DNA of 64,000 nt from Mucilaginibacter rubeus (GTDB lineage: Bacteria > Bacteroidota > Bacteroidia > Sphingobacteriales > Sphingobacteriaceae): positions 62,001 to 126,000 of the forward strand of contig NZ_CP043450.1 of the NCBI RefSeq assembly GCF_003286415.2. Direction: 5' to 3'. Shown piece after piece: positions 34,508-43,883 of the stretch (its first letter is position 1; every line of letters starts with the position of its first letter). The notes beneath the pieces were generated by a model. It saw nothing but the letters and a program-made list of their open reading frames with translations, searched no databases and was not told where the DNA came from. A program made the translations under genes and the position numbers.

Positions 34508-35056
34508 TTATATCTCATCAATCCTGACCACTTCCACATCCGCACTCATTTCCCGGGCCTTTTCAACCATGTGTTGGGTGCCTCCTTTATCGTCACCTCC
34601 TTGTCCATCCCACAAAGCAATAAGGTTCATATTTTCACCACCGCTTTTCAAGGCATCATCAAGCATCCATAAGTTGGCCTGCTCCCATATAGTTAAACTT
34701 TTATCTTCATTTGCTGCCAATATTGAAAATGGCACTACCTGTAGCAAATGATCAAACCGCTCATCCCAGGTTTGCCCGGCAAATGATACTGATGCCTTTT
34801 TAAATTCAGCTGGAGGGAGGGCAAGGTATACTGTTGAAGGGATACCAAGTTCTATACATAATTCATGAAAAAGTATATCGCCCCCACAAGCGCCACCAGC
34901 AATACCCATGAAACTTGCATCCGCATTGTTGATGGCTTCCGATAGTTTGTCTTTTATTTTTATCCGGGCATCGTGTTCTTTATATGCCGGGAATCTTTCT
35001 TTAGGTCGGCCGGCTTTGTCAATCATATGCCCGGTAAACAGTATGTAATGCGTCAT
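34508..35056 (-). CDS. SLOG-like (Rossmannoid) putative ligand-binding protein
   Basis: A 182-residue cytoplasmic protein. It starts HYILFTGHMIDKAGRPKERFPAYKE, then FMGIAGGACGGDILFHELCIELGIPSTVYLALPPAEFKKASV. The glycine-rich GGACGGD after a beta strand, followed by an E at a helix start, is the SLOG pattern (relatives include LOG and DprA-like proteins), where it binds nucleotide-derived ligands. The rest (WDERFDHLL, LTIWEQANLWMLDDAL, NLIALWDGQGGDDKGGTQHMVEKAREM) is an alpha-beta half. It lies 10 bp downstream of the patatin gene and upstream of the TPR gene. I infer a nucleotide-ligand sensor or synthase for the operon. The fold call is from motif pattern only. Confidence 0.7.
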   Translation of the reverse strand: MTHYILFTGHMIDKAGRPKERFPAYKEHDARIKIKDKLSEAINNADASFMGIAGGACGGDILFHELCIELGIPSTVYLALPPAEFKKASVSFAGQTWDERFDHLLQVVPFSILAANEDKSLTIWEQANLWMLDDALKSGGENMNLIALWDGQGGDDKGGTQHMVEKAREMSADVEVVRIDEI

Positions 35057-35066
35057 TTAAATCAGT

Positions 35067-36227
35067 TTATTCTTTTAAAAAAGGGCCAAAATGGTTCTTT
35101 ACGGATACCTGCTCTTGTCCCACCTTTTCTCCTATTTCTTTTAATTTACCAATGTTTTTTACAGAATCCATTTGCCGGATATCATTTGAATCAATTTTGT
35201 CAAATCCCAGATCAATCAATCCCTTCGTGCTCAAATCGGCATTGTAGCGCATATATCTGAAATGACGGTTAGTATCGGTAGTGTCATCAATAATGTTGCC
35301 TGCACTGTCCATTGGTACCATGTCATGCAACTCCCTGTCTATAGGCGCGCCAAAAACACACCGGCCAACAGTGCGGCAATTGATATCCTGATCAACCTGC
35401 ATAGCATACATCAGGTTGCCCGGCAATTCTTTTAATGTATCCAACAGGTTACTATAGATACCCTCAGTCGGAGCCGCCCCAGTACCTATTGATACGATCA
35501 TCAGCTTATCTTCGCCGGTCTCCCAGTTTAATCTATAAGCGCGCTGAGTGGCCATTCTGTATAACAAAAATGCAGGGTTATTGTAAGGGGTTACGCCGCC
35601 ATCTACAAATACAAATGTTTTATCAGGATTTTTAGGGTCCCATTGCAGGGTCTCCGGCCTGAAGTAGGCCGGGGCAGCAGTACTTGCGCGCACCAATTGA
35701 TAAAGAGGTATTTTTAAATTACAGTCAGGTCTGGACCTGTCATTGTATTTTGCAAAAGGGTTGTTACTGATAGGCCATGGCGAATCGGTAGATCTGTTCA
35801 TGGTTACTACAAGTAATAACGTTTTAAACGCTTCATTTTCCAGACCTATATCATGCGAACCAAAAGTTTGCTTGAGTTGAGCGAGCAGAGGGCCATCGTT
35901 GTAAAAATATTTTACTTTATTTAAAAGAAAGGCTTTATCAAACATAGCCTCGCCTTTATCTTCATAAAACTTCATTAATTGATTTACAGACATACCAAGA
36001 GATAGACCTGCTGCAATTATTGCACCAGTACTTGTCCCGCCTATGTAGTCAAAATAATCCGACAAACGGAAGCTATCATCCTTTTTTAATTCTGTTTTTA
36101 ATTGCTGTTCTATTTCGGCCAAAATACCCAGCGTAAGTACACCGCGGATGCCGCCGCCATCTAAGGCAAGCATTTTGCGTTTTTTAATTGTTTCGTACCT
36201 GTTTTGAAGATGTCCCCAGTTTGCCAT
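35067..36227 (-). CDS. Patatin-like phospholipase (CapV-like)
   Basis: A 386-residue soluble patatin. MLALDGGGIRGVLTLGIL gives the oxyanion loop GGGIRG (24-29). DYIGGTSTGAIIAAGLS gives the nucleophile elbow GTSTG with Ser66. FVDGGVTPYNNPA gives the dyad Asp209 in DGG. There is no signal peptide, so it acts on the inner face of the cytoplasmic membrane, as expected for an immune effector such as CBASS CapV. It is the first gene of the four-gene operon and ends 10 bp before the SLOG-like gene. The ~100 residues after residue 290 are charged and of unknown role. Its catalytic machinery is complete. Confidence 0.92.
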   Translation of the reverse strand: MANWGHLQNRYETIKKRKMLALDGGGIRGVLTLGILAEIEQQLKTELKKDDSFRLSDYFDYIGGTSTGAIIAAGLSLGMSVNQLMKFYEDKGEAMFDKAFLLNKVKYFYNDGPLLAQLKQTFGSHDIGLENEAFKTLLLVVTMNRSTDSPWPISNNPFAKYNDRSRPDCNLKIPLYQLVRASTAAPAYFRPETLQWDPKNPDKTFVFVDGGVTPYNNPAFLLYRMATQRAYRLNWETGEDKLMIVSIGTGAAPTEGIYSNLLDTLKELPGNLMYAMQVDQDINCRTVGRCVFGAPIDRELHDMVPMDSAGNIIDDTTDTNRHFRYMRYNADLSTKGLIDLGFDKIDSNDIRQMDSVKNIGKLKEIGEKVGQEQVSVKNHFGPFLKE

Positions 36228-36623
36228 AACAAGTTGTTTAGGTTAATTTTTTTAATAAAATCAATGATATATTAATCTAATATGTAATATATTTAAGGGT
36301 GTCAGGTGTTGATGATGTTTATTTATAATCATCTAATTTATAAATACTTATGTTTTATTTTCATCTAAGTTACCGAAGCGGATCGGAAAACCCAATAGGT
36401 GTTTTCACGGTATTTTAATATTTCTTTGCTCGGGTAAAAAGAGAAGATTTTCTTAAGAATAGTATTGAAAAAAGAGGCTTCAATTATCCTTTGCATACGG
36501 AATGGGTAATAAGAGTAGAAGCGCTCGCCGGGAGCCTTGTTTACTCCCCATTAGCATAAATGTTTTTAATTGCTTGCTGCATTTAACAGTAAGGTAATAT
36601 CGCTATATTTACTTTGCACAGAA
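36228..36623. other. 396-bp divergent region between the four-gene operon and the ECF sigma gene
   Basis: A low-GC stretch holding promoters for the patatin-led operon (minus) and the sigma gene (plus). TACTTTG at 36611-36617, close to the sigma start, is one base short of a TAnnTTTG box. No palindrome, repeat or short gene was convincing. Confidence 0.4.
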
Positions 36624-37196
36624 ATGGCAGCGTTACAATCCCTTACCGATCCCGAACTGATTTCCTTATTAAAAGAAGGCAGGGAAGACGCTTTTACCGA
36701 AATTTACCTGAGATACTGGAAGCTTTTGTACAATAGTGCCAATAGTGTATTGGCCAATGATGAACTGGCAAAAGATATTGTTCAAAACGTTTTTATCAGC
36801 ATCTGGCAGCGACGTGCCGATGTGGAAATCCAAAATTTAAAGGCATACCTGCAGCAGGCTGTACGTTTCGCGGTGTTTAAATCAATCAGGGAGCAAAAAG
36901 TAAATGATGCCTTTTACGAACGACTTGCCCAGGTTACCGTAGAGATCATTCATGATAATCCCCTGTTGTATAAAGAGCAGCAAGCCTTATTGAACATGCT
37001 GATCAATACCCTGCCATTGGATTGCCGGGAGGCTTACCATTTAAGCCGGGAAGAAAATTTAACCTACAAGCAGATTGCCTTTCAATTAGGCATCTCCGAA
37101 AAAACAGTGGAAAAGCGGTTGTCTAAATCTTTAAACCATATCCGTAATGGTTTAACTGTAGGTACTTGCGTGGCAGTTATCATGCACTGCGTTTAG
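36624..37196 (+). CDS. ECF sigma factor of the FecI-like/SusC-linked type
   Basis: A 190-residue ECF sigma factor. Region 2 is near residues 10-80 (DAFTEIYLRYWKLLYNSANSVLANDELAKDIVQNVFISIWQRR), and region 4 is near 125-175 (LPLDCREAYHLSREENLTYKQIAFQLGISEKTVEKRLSKSLNHIR). This is the common Bacteroidota family paired with FecR and STN-domain SusC genes, which follow. A TTG at 36570 extends the frame, but the ATG at 36624 begins at the family's usual N-terminus. Its target promoter is probably that of the SusC/SusD genes downstream. Confidence 0.94.
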   Translation: MAALQSLTDPELISLLKEGREDAFTEIYLRYWKLLYNSANSVLANDELAKDIVQNVFISIWQRRADVEIQNLKAYLQQAVRFAVFKSIREQKVNDAFYERLAQVTVEIIHDNPLLYKEQQALLNMLINTLPLDCREAYHLSREENLTYKQIAFQLGISEKTVEKRLSKSLNHIRNGLTVGTCVAVIMHCV

Positions 37197-37272
37197 CTGA
37201 TTAAATCTTAAAAAAAAAATCATTTTTAGCGTAGGGTGTCCACCTGTTTTTGGTACTTAAGATCAAAGCAGC

Positions 37273-38424
37273 ATGGAAAAGCCCATTTTTTTTGAACTCA
37301 TAGATAAATACATAGCCGGGAAAGCTACAGCCCAGGAGCAATCCCTGTTAGAAGAATATTATAAAAGGTTATCGGAGGATACCTCATCATCTCTCAGTTC
37401 CGAACAAGAACAGGCCTTGCAACAATTGATGTTGCAGAATATCAGGTTGAAGATGAATGAGGCGATTTCTACAACCCCGGTTAGGCATATTTCCTATTTT
37501 ACACGATACATCGCGGCGGCTGCGGTGATCCTGGCTTTCTTAAGCATCGGGACTTACTTTTATTTAAAGCCCACAAGGCCAACCGCTGCACAGCTAAGTG
37601 CCATTAAAAGCGATGTTGCTCCCGGCACTAATAAGGCTATACTTACCCTGGCAAACGGCAGTCAGATTACCCTTAACAACGCGCAAAACGGCAACCTTGC
37701 ACAACAGGGAGCTACAACAATACATAAAGCGGGTAGCGGGCTTATTTCTTACCTGATAGGCGATAACAGCAATCAGCAAACCGAAACTGGTAATAAAACG
37801 CCTGAATATAATACCATTACAACGCCACGCGGCGGCGAGTACAAGATTATCCTGCCCGATGGGACCCAGGTATGGCTTAACGCTGCTTCATCTATCCGTT
37901 TCCCTGTCGCTTTTTCGGGTAATGAGCGAAATGTGGAAACTACCGGCGAAGTTTATTTTGAAGTTACCAAGGATAAACATAAGCCTTTTACAGTTACCAC
38001 CGGCAAGCAAACCATTACTGTTTTGGGTACCCATTTTAACGTGATGGCCTATCCCGAAGAAGCCCATATTGTAACCACGTTGCTTGAAGGATCGGTGGAA
38101 ATTACCGATGGAACCAACACTAAATTTTTAAGGCCACATCAGCAGGCTATATCCGGTGAGGATATTATTGTTACAGATGCTAATGAAGATGAAGCTGTAA
38201 ACTGGAAAAATGGGATAACCTCTTTTTCAGATGCCGATATCAAAACCATTATGCGCATGGTATCCAGATGGTACGATGTGGATGTGGAATATCAGGGGCA
38301 GCCCTCAAGTCGGTTGTTTACCGGCTCTATCTCCAGGAAATCAAACCTGTCCGAACTGTTAAGAATATTAACCCTTACCCATATCCGCTTTACGCTGGAA
38401 GGTAAGCGGCTCATCGTAAAATAA
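37273..38424 (+). CDS. FecR-family anti-sigma factor
   Basis: A 383-residue inner-membrane anti-sigma regulator. The cytoplasmic N-terminus (about 1-78; FFELIDKYIAGKATAQEQSLLEEYY) would bind the sigma factor, and one TM spans about 80-103. The periplasmic FecR domain has the typical ITTPRGGEYKIILPDGTQVWLNAASSIRFP and GEVYFEVTKDKHKPFTVTTGKQTITVLGTHFNVMAY blocks. The C-terminal DUF4974 domain (TIMRMVSRWYDVDVEYQ, then LSELLRILTLT) would contact the STN domain of SusC. It lies 76 bp after the sigma gene. Confidence 0.95.
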   Translation: MEKPIFFELIDKYIAGKATAQEQSLLEEYYKRLSEDTSSSLSSEQEQALQQLMLQNIRLKMNEAISTTPVRHISYFTRYIAAAAVILAFLSIGTYFYLKPTRPTAAQLSAIKSDVAPGTNKAILTLANGSQITLNNAQNGNLAQQGATTIHKAGSGLISYLIGDNSNQQTETGNKTPEYNTITTPRGGEYKIILPDGTQVWLNAASSIRFPVAFSGNERNVETTGEVYFEVTKDKHKPFTVTTGKQTITVLGTHFNVMAYPEEAHIVTTLLEGSVEITDGTNTKFLRPHQQAISGEDIIVTDANEDEAVNWKNGITSFSDADIKTIMRMVSRWYDVDVEYQGQPSSRLFTGSISRKSNLSELLRILTLTHIRFTLEGKRLIVK

Positions 38425-38604
38425 TAGCTAAACTAATCTTTAACCCCTAATGAATTGATATGGAGAAATAAGCACCCTTTAGGGAACTCATAAAAAAGCC
38501 GGAAGTGCTGGAACACTGCCGGCGGATGCTGGGTTCACCTCTCGCCGAAGCGAAAAAAAATCTTGTGACAGACATTTATGTATTAAACCCAAACAAACAA
38601 AAGT

Positions 38605-41600
38605 ATGAATTTTTATACGCACCCATGTCTTCTGCGTGATAATCGAAGACAATTAGTCAAAATTTTCATGATCATGAAAATCACGATATTTTTAATATTT
38701 CTATTTTGTCTTAATGCATCGGCCAGTACCTATGCGCAAAATATAAATCTATCGGAAAAGAATACCTCGGTTCAAAAAGTTATCGCCAAAATCAAAAGAC
38801 AAAGCGGTTTTGCATTCTGGTATGAGAGTAAGTTGCTTAAACATGCAGGTACGGTAAGCGTAAACCTTCAAAATGGAACAATTCAGCAGGCGTTGGATAT
38901 TGTTTTAAAAGATCTGGGCCTGGTTTATACCATCACCGATAATACTATCGTGATAGATGAGAAACCGGCATCTGCCGCTACTTTGCCCTGGGCACAAACT
39001 ATTACCGGTAAAGTAACGGATGATAAAGGACAGCCATTGCCGGGTGTTAACGTTAGCATTAAAGGTACCTCAAAGCATACCGCAACAGATGCTAATGGCT
39101 TTTACAAGGTTATTGCGGAAAGCAACGAGGTGATAGTTTTTACTTTTGTGGGCTTCAAGAAAAAGGAAGTGGTTGTTAACGGGCAGCAGGAGATCAATGT
39201 TGCACTGGAAATGGATCAATCCAAACTGAACGACGTAGTTGTTGTAGGTTACGGCAGCCAGAAAAAAGTAAACCTTACCGGGGCTGTAAGTACAGTAAGC
39301 GGAAGTGTTTTGGAAGACAGGCCAATACCAAACGTTGGTCGCGGCTTACAGGGCCAGTTAGCCGGGTTGAATGTTACTTCATCCGATGGGCAGCCGGGAA
39401 GGGCTACTACTTTCAATATTCGTGGCTTTACATCTATTAACGGAGGCAGTCCTTTGGTATTGGTGGATGGTGTTACCACCGATATCAACAATATCAACCC
39501 TGATGATGTTGCAAGCGCTACGGTATTGAAGGATGCCGCTGCTGCCGCGGTTTACGGTTCAAGGGCGGCGTTTGGCGTTATCCTGATCACTACCAAAAGT
39601 GGTTCAAAACAAAGTAATGGTAAAGCAAAAGTAAGCTACAGTAATAACGTAGCCGTTCATAAAATTACCAATCTGCCCGATATTGTTACCGATCCGGCAA
39701 CTGTGATCGATTTTAAAAACCAGGCGTACTCAGCCTACTATGGAGTCAATTTGTATAATACCGCCGCGGTTGATTACGCGCAGCAGCGTTCAAAAAATCC
39801 AAGTTTGCCTGCAGTTATAGTTGACCCTACTAATCCTAATGTTTACGATTATTTTGGCGCTACCAACTGGTTTAATGAACTATATAAACCCAATAACATA
39901 AGCCAAACGCATAACCTGAGTGTAAGCGGCGGCAGTGACAGGATCACCTACTACGTTTCGGCAGATTATAACAGGCAAAATGGTGTGTTCCGTTACAACC
40001 CTGATCATTATGACCGTATCAATATGCGGGCAAAGCTTGATTTTAAGGTTACCGAATGGATGCATATCTATACCAATACAGCTTATAACCGCACGGTTTA
40101 TAATTACCCGTCATTATGGACATCGGACTGGACTTCGGGCGATTTGTATCACCAGATCGGTCGCTCCAATTCATTGTCTGTTCCAAGAAACCCTGATGGT
40201 TCTTACACTTCTGATGGTACGTATCTTGGCTTTTTGCAAGGTGGCGGCAGGGGCAATACCGTTACCAATCAGCCTCAAAATACCATTGGCTTTACCACAT
40301 CATGGTTTAATAACACCTGGCGGGTTAAGGGAGACTATACTTTCCGATCGACTAATAATTACAACCAGGCGTATCATGTGGCTTTGCCTTATGAAACCGG
40401 CCCCAACCAGCCGATATCTTATGCCGGCCATAGCGATGCTTCCGCTTATTCGGACGATAATTCATACCAGGCTGTTAACCTGTACACCGAGTATGAAAAG
40501 AATTTTGGCAAGCATTACTTTAAGGGAATGGTTGGTTATAATCAGGAGCTGAATAAATACAACTACTTCTCGGCCCAGAACAATGATTTGATCAGCAACC
40601 AGGTTGGTTATCTTGATGTAACTACCGGTGCAACGCCTTCAGTGCATGGCAATGGCTATGAATGGGCAGTGCGCGGTGTTTTCTCCCGCTTAAACTATTC
40701 ATATGATAATAAGTACCTTTTAGAGATAGATGGCCGTTATGATGGTTCTTCGCGTTTCCCGGTTAATGATCATTATGGTTTTTTCCCGTCGGCATCTGCA
40801 GGTTGGAGAGTATCTGAAGAGCCGTTTTTTAAAGGTTTAAGAGGAGTTGTTGATAACCTGAAACTGCGAGCTTCTTATGGTTCATTGGGTAATGACCAGA
40901 GTTTAGGTAACTATGATTTTATCTCAACGCTAAGCTCCAGCAAGATCGGCAATATATTAGGCGGCTCGCAGCCAACCGCGGTTTACCCTGCAACCCTTGT
41001 TTCACCGGCACTAACCTGGGAGAAAGTTTATAGTAAGGATGCCGGAATAGATATTACGCTCTTCGGCAAATTGAATGCAACGTTCGACTGGTATCAGCGT
41101 GATACAAAAAACATGATCACCAAAGGTTTCCAGCTTCCTGCCGTATTGGGGGCCACACAACCTAAAGAAAACGCGGCGGACCTGCGTACACAAGGCTGGG
41201 AGTTAAACCTGACCTATACCGACCAGTTTTTATTAGCGGGTAAGCCTTTCGTGTTTGGTGTGCGCGCCAACATCTGGGATGCGCAAACGGAAATTACCCG
41301 TTATAATAACCCTAATAAATTTTGGTTTGGCGGCGATTACTACGTGGGGCAGCATGTGGGCGATATTATGGGTTTAACCACCCTGGGTATTTTCCAGACA
41401 GACGCTGCAGCTAAAGCGGCACCAGATCAATCAAAACTACAGGGTTATTATGCCTGGAACAAAGCAGGTGAGCTACAATATGCCGACCTGAACCATGACG
41501 GTAAAATTGATTACGGCGACGGCACCATCGGCAATTCGGGCGACGCGCATGTGATCGGTAACACTACTCCCCGTTACAACTTTGGTTTCGGCGGCAATTT

Positions 41601-42081
41601 TTCATGGAATAATTTCGACTTCAGTATTTATTTCCAGGGCGTAGGCAAGCAGTCGTTTTGGCCTGGTACAAGCGGTTATTACTGGAGCAGCTTTTTTTCG
41701 CCATGGGATAATGTTTACAAAAACATTGTGGGTAATACCTGGACACCTCAAAACCCTAATGCCTTTTACCCAAGCCTGAAAGGCTGGCGTGCAGGTGATG
41801 CGGGCCAATGGATTGACCTTGCCGTACCACAAACCAGGTATACTTACAGCGCGGCTTATATCCGCCTTAAAAACCTTACGGTAGGCTATTCATTTAACTT
41901 GCCTGTATTTAAAAAGATAGGTGTAGACCGTTTAAGGCTGTATTTCAGCGGTGAAGACCTTTGGGAATCAGACAAGCTGCCACAAGGTTTCGACCCTGAA
42001 GGATTAAGCGGCAGCTGGGGTGCCGGCAAAGTATATCCATTCCAACGTGGCTATTCGTTCGGTATTAACGCTAAATTTTAA
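38605..42081 (+). CDS. SusC/RagA TonB-dependent transporter with STN signalling domain
   Basis: A 1158-residue outer-membrane transporter. The signal peptide ends near ASTYAQ. An STN domain follows at about 50-115 (VQKVIAKIKRQSGFAFWYES, then LDIVLKDLGLVYTITDNTIVI), then a carboxypeptidase-regulatory-like domain (TGKVTDDKGQPLPGVNVSIKGT). A TonB box/plug comes next (VVVGYGSQKKVNLTGAVSTV, then VLVDGVTTDINNINPDDVASATVLKDAAAAAVYGSRAAFGVILITTK), and then the beta-barrel ending NAKF. The STN domain shows that it takes part in sigma/FecR signalling with the two genes just upstream. Its SusD partner follows after 24 bp. The substrate is unknown. Confidence 0.96.
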   Translation: MNFYTHPCLLRDNRRQLVKIFMIMKITIFLIFLFCLNASASTYAQNINLSEKNTSVQKVIAKIKRQSGFAFWYESKLLKHAGTVSVNLQNGTIQQALDIVLKDLGLVYTITDNTIVIDEKPASAATLPWAQTITGKVTDDKGQPLPGVNVSIKGTSKHTATDANGFYKVIAESNEVIVFTFVGFKKKEVVVNGQQEINVALEMDQSKLNDVVVVGYGSQKKVNLTGAVSTVSGSVLEDRPIPNVGRGLQGQLAGLNVTSSDGQPGRATTFNIRGFTSINGGSPLVLVDGVTTDINNINPDDVASATVLKDAAAAAVYGSRAAFGVILITTKSGSKQSNGKAKVSYSNNVAVHKITNLPDIVTDPATVIDFKNQAYSAYYGVNLYNTAAVDYAQQRSKNPSLPAVIVDPTNPNVYDYFGATNWFNELYKPNNISQTHNLSVSGGSDRITYYVSADYNRQNGVFRYNPDHYDRINMRAKLDFKVTEWMHIYTNTAYNRTVYNYPSLWTSDWTSGDLYHQIGRSNSLSVPRNPDGSYTSDGTYLGFLQGGGRGNTVTNQPQNTIGFTTSWFNNTWRVKGDYTFRSTNNYNQAYHVALPYETGPNQPISYAGHSDASAYSDDNSYQAVNLYTEYEKNFGKHYFKGMVGYNQELNKYNYFSAQNNDLISNQVGYLDVTTGATPSVHGNGYEWAVRGVFSRLNYSYDNKYLLEIDGRYDGSSRFPVNDHYGFFPSASAGWRVSEEPFFKGLRGVVDNLKLRASYGSLGNDQSLGNYDFISTLSSSKIGNILGGSQPTAVYPATLVSPALTWEKVYSKDAGIDITLFGKLNATFDWYQRDTKNMITKGFQLPAVLGATQPKENAADLRTQGWELNLTYTDQFLLAGKPFVFGVRANIWDAQTEITRYNNPNKFWFGGDYYVGQHVGDIMGLTTLGIFQTDAAAKAAPDQSKLQGYYAWNKAGELQYADLNHDGKIDYGDGTIGNSGDAHVIGNTTPRYNFGFGGNFSWNNFDFSIYFQGVGKQSFWPGTSGYYWSSFFSPWDNVYKNIVGNTWTPQNPNAFYPSLKGWRAGDAGQWIDLAVPQTRYTYSAAYIRLKNLTVGYSFNLPVFKKIGVDRLRLYFSGEDLWESDKLPQGFDPEGLSGSWGAGKVYPFQRGYSFGINAKF

Positions 42082-42105
42082 TGCATTATGTTTTTCCTCA
42101 TTAAA

Positions 42106-43860
42106 ATGAAAAATATTCATATCATCATACTGTTTTTAATGATAAGCTGCTTATCATTAACATCTTGCCAAAAAGATAATTTCTTAAACAGGTACCCGGT
42201 ATCCAGCTTAACGCAGCAAAACTTTTTTGCCAATGCCAATGACCTCAATACCTATTGCAACGGCCTGTATTCTTATGTGCCGGGTATCGGTACCATTGCC
42301 TTAGGCGATCAGCAAAGCGATAATTATGAAAATAACCCTTTTAACAAAGTCGTGGCCGGTCAGCTCCCTTTGCCTACCAGTGCAAGCCAGGCAGGCTGGA
42401 CCTGGACGTACCTTCGCCAGGTAAATTACTTTTTGCAGAATTATCAGAAAGCTAATGCTTCTGAAGCAGTAAAAAGCCATTATGTTGGGGTAGCCCGCTT
42501 TTTCAGGGCCTGGTTTTATTTTGATATGGTAAAACGCTTTGGCGATGTGCCATGGTACGGCACTACCATTTTACCAAATGATAACGGCGAATTATACAAA
42601 GGCAGGGATCCGCGTAAACTGGTAATGGATTCGGTAATGGCGGATCTGAGTTTTGCAGCCGCCCATATCAACCCGACAGGCCCCTCAGGCACTATCACCA
42701 AATGGGCAGCCCTTGCATTGCAAGCCCGTGTAGGCTTACATGAAGGTACTTTCAGAAAATATCACGGTATAGACGGCGGGCAGTCATTTTTACAAACTGC
42801 TAATGACGCGGCACTTGCCGTTATGAAAAGCGGCACATTTAAATTGTACAGCACCGGTAGCCCCGACAAAGATTACCTGAACCTGTTTTTGTTTTATGCG
42901 CCTACCGATCCGCAGAATACCGAGGTAATGCTGGGTTACTATTACAGCAATACCCTGCATGTTACCACCGCGCTTGACGGTAATATGAGGGCTTACGGTT
43001 TAAGCCTTACCAAAAGTCTGTTAAATACATATCTTACTAAAAGTGGAACGGCTTATACATCTACAGCGGGCTATGCCACACAGATGATCAAAGACGAGTT
43101 CACCAATCGTGATCCGCGGATGGCGCAAACCGTTTTACCGCCTACGGTAACCTATGGCGATTTAAAAGGTGCACGTATCTTAGGCCCTGCACCAACAGGT
43201 TATCAGCAGATCAAATATTATGATCCGGCTACACCCACCTACAATACCAACTACAACGCGGGCATTGTGTTCCGTTATGCGGAAATGCTGCTGATCTATG
43301 CCGAATCAAAAGCAGAACTTGCAGCTGCCGGAACAGGTAGCTTTAGCCAAAGCGATCTGGATATGTCTGTAAACCTGCTGCGCGACAGGGTGGGCATGCC
43401 ACATTTAACCATGGCTGCAACTGTCGATCCTCTGCTGGCGGCTACTTATCCTAACGTATCCGGATCATTGCAAAGCATGTTGCTGGAGATTCGCAGGGAA
43501 CGCCGTGTGGAACTGGCCTGTGAAAACTTCCGTTATGATGATTTGATGCGCTGGAAAAGCGGAGCATTACTGGCACAAACCTTTACGGGTATGTACTTCC
43601 CAGGTCTGGGTACCTATGACATTGATGGCGACGGGCAACCTGATGTAAGCCTGGTAACAGCTAAGCCGGCTACCACACTACCTAATGTATCATACTTTGT
43701 GATAGGCAAGGATATTTATTTAAGTAATGGTAACAGCGGTAATGTGATAGTTAACCCTACGCTGGTTAAAACTTTTACCGATCCTAAAAACTATTATTTC
43801 CCGCTTCCAACTACGGAGTTATTGCTCAACAAAAATTTAACCCAAAACCCGGGCTGGTAA
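42106..43860 (+). CDS. SusD/RagB substrate-binding lipoprotein
   Basis: A 584-residue surface lipoprotein with lipobox LSLTSC. Typical SusD segments are FLNRYPVSSLTQQNFFANANDLNTYCNGLYSYV at the start, YVGVARFFRAWFYFDMVKRFGDVPWYG (TPR scaffold), IVFRYAEMLLIYAESKAEL, MLLEIRRERRVELACENFRYDDLMRWKSG and a final NLTQNPGW. It captures the ligand for the SusC partner upstream. The ATG at 42088 is also in frame, but 42106 gives the normal lipoprotein signal. Confidence 0.95.
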   Translation: MKNIHIIILFLMISCLSLTSCQKDNFLNRYPVSSLTQQNFFANANDLNTYCNGLYSYVPGIGTIALGDQQSDNYENNPFNKVVAGQLPLPTSASQAGWTWTYLRQVNYFLQNYQKANASEAVKSHYVGVARFFRAWFYFDMVKRFGDVPWYGTTILPNDNGELYKGRDPRKLVMDSVMADLSFAAAHINPTGPSGTITKWAALALQARVGLHEGTFRKYHGIDGGQSFLQTANDAALAVMKSGTFKLYSTGSPDKDYLNLFLFYAPTDPQNTEVMLGYYYSNTLHVTTALDGNMRAYGLSLTKSLLNTYLTKSGTAYTSTAGYATQMIKDEFTNRDPRMAQTVLPPTVTYGDLKGARILGPAPTGYQQIKYYDPATPTYNTNYNAGIVFRYAEMLLIYAESKAELAAAGTGSFSQSDLDMSVNLLRDRVGMPHLTMAATVDPLLAATYPNVSGSLQSMLLEIRRERRVELACENFRYDDLMRWKSGALLAQTFTGMYFPGLGTYDIDGDGQPDVSLVTAKPATTLPNVSYFVIGKDIYLSNGNSGNVIVNPTLVKTFTDPKNYYFPLPTTELLLNKNLTQNPGW

Positions 43861-43883
43861 AACCATCCTCAGCATAATTTAAT

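Noticed and set aside
32042..36227. Calling the four-gene operon a CBASS system because of the patatin and Cap12-type TIR
   Set aside because: No CD-NTase (GS...DxD nucleotidyltransferase) or Cap2/Cap3-like gene is present in or beside the operon, and the middle genes are not SAVED or STING proteins.
39935..40552. A 205-codon open frame on the plus strand inside the first SusC gene
   Set aside because: It is another frame of the SusC barrel; the product has no recognisable motif, whereas the SusC frame is continuous and conserved in character.
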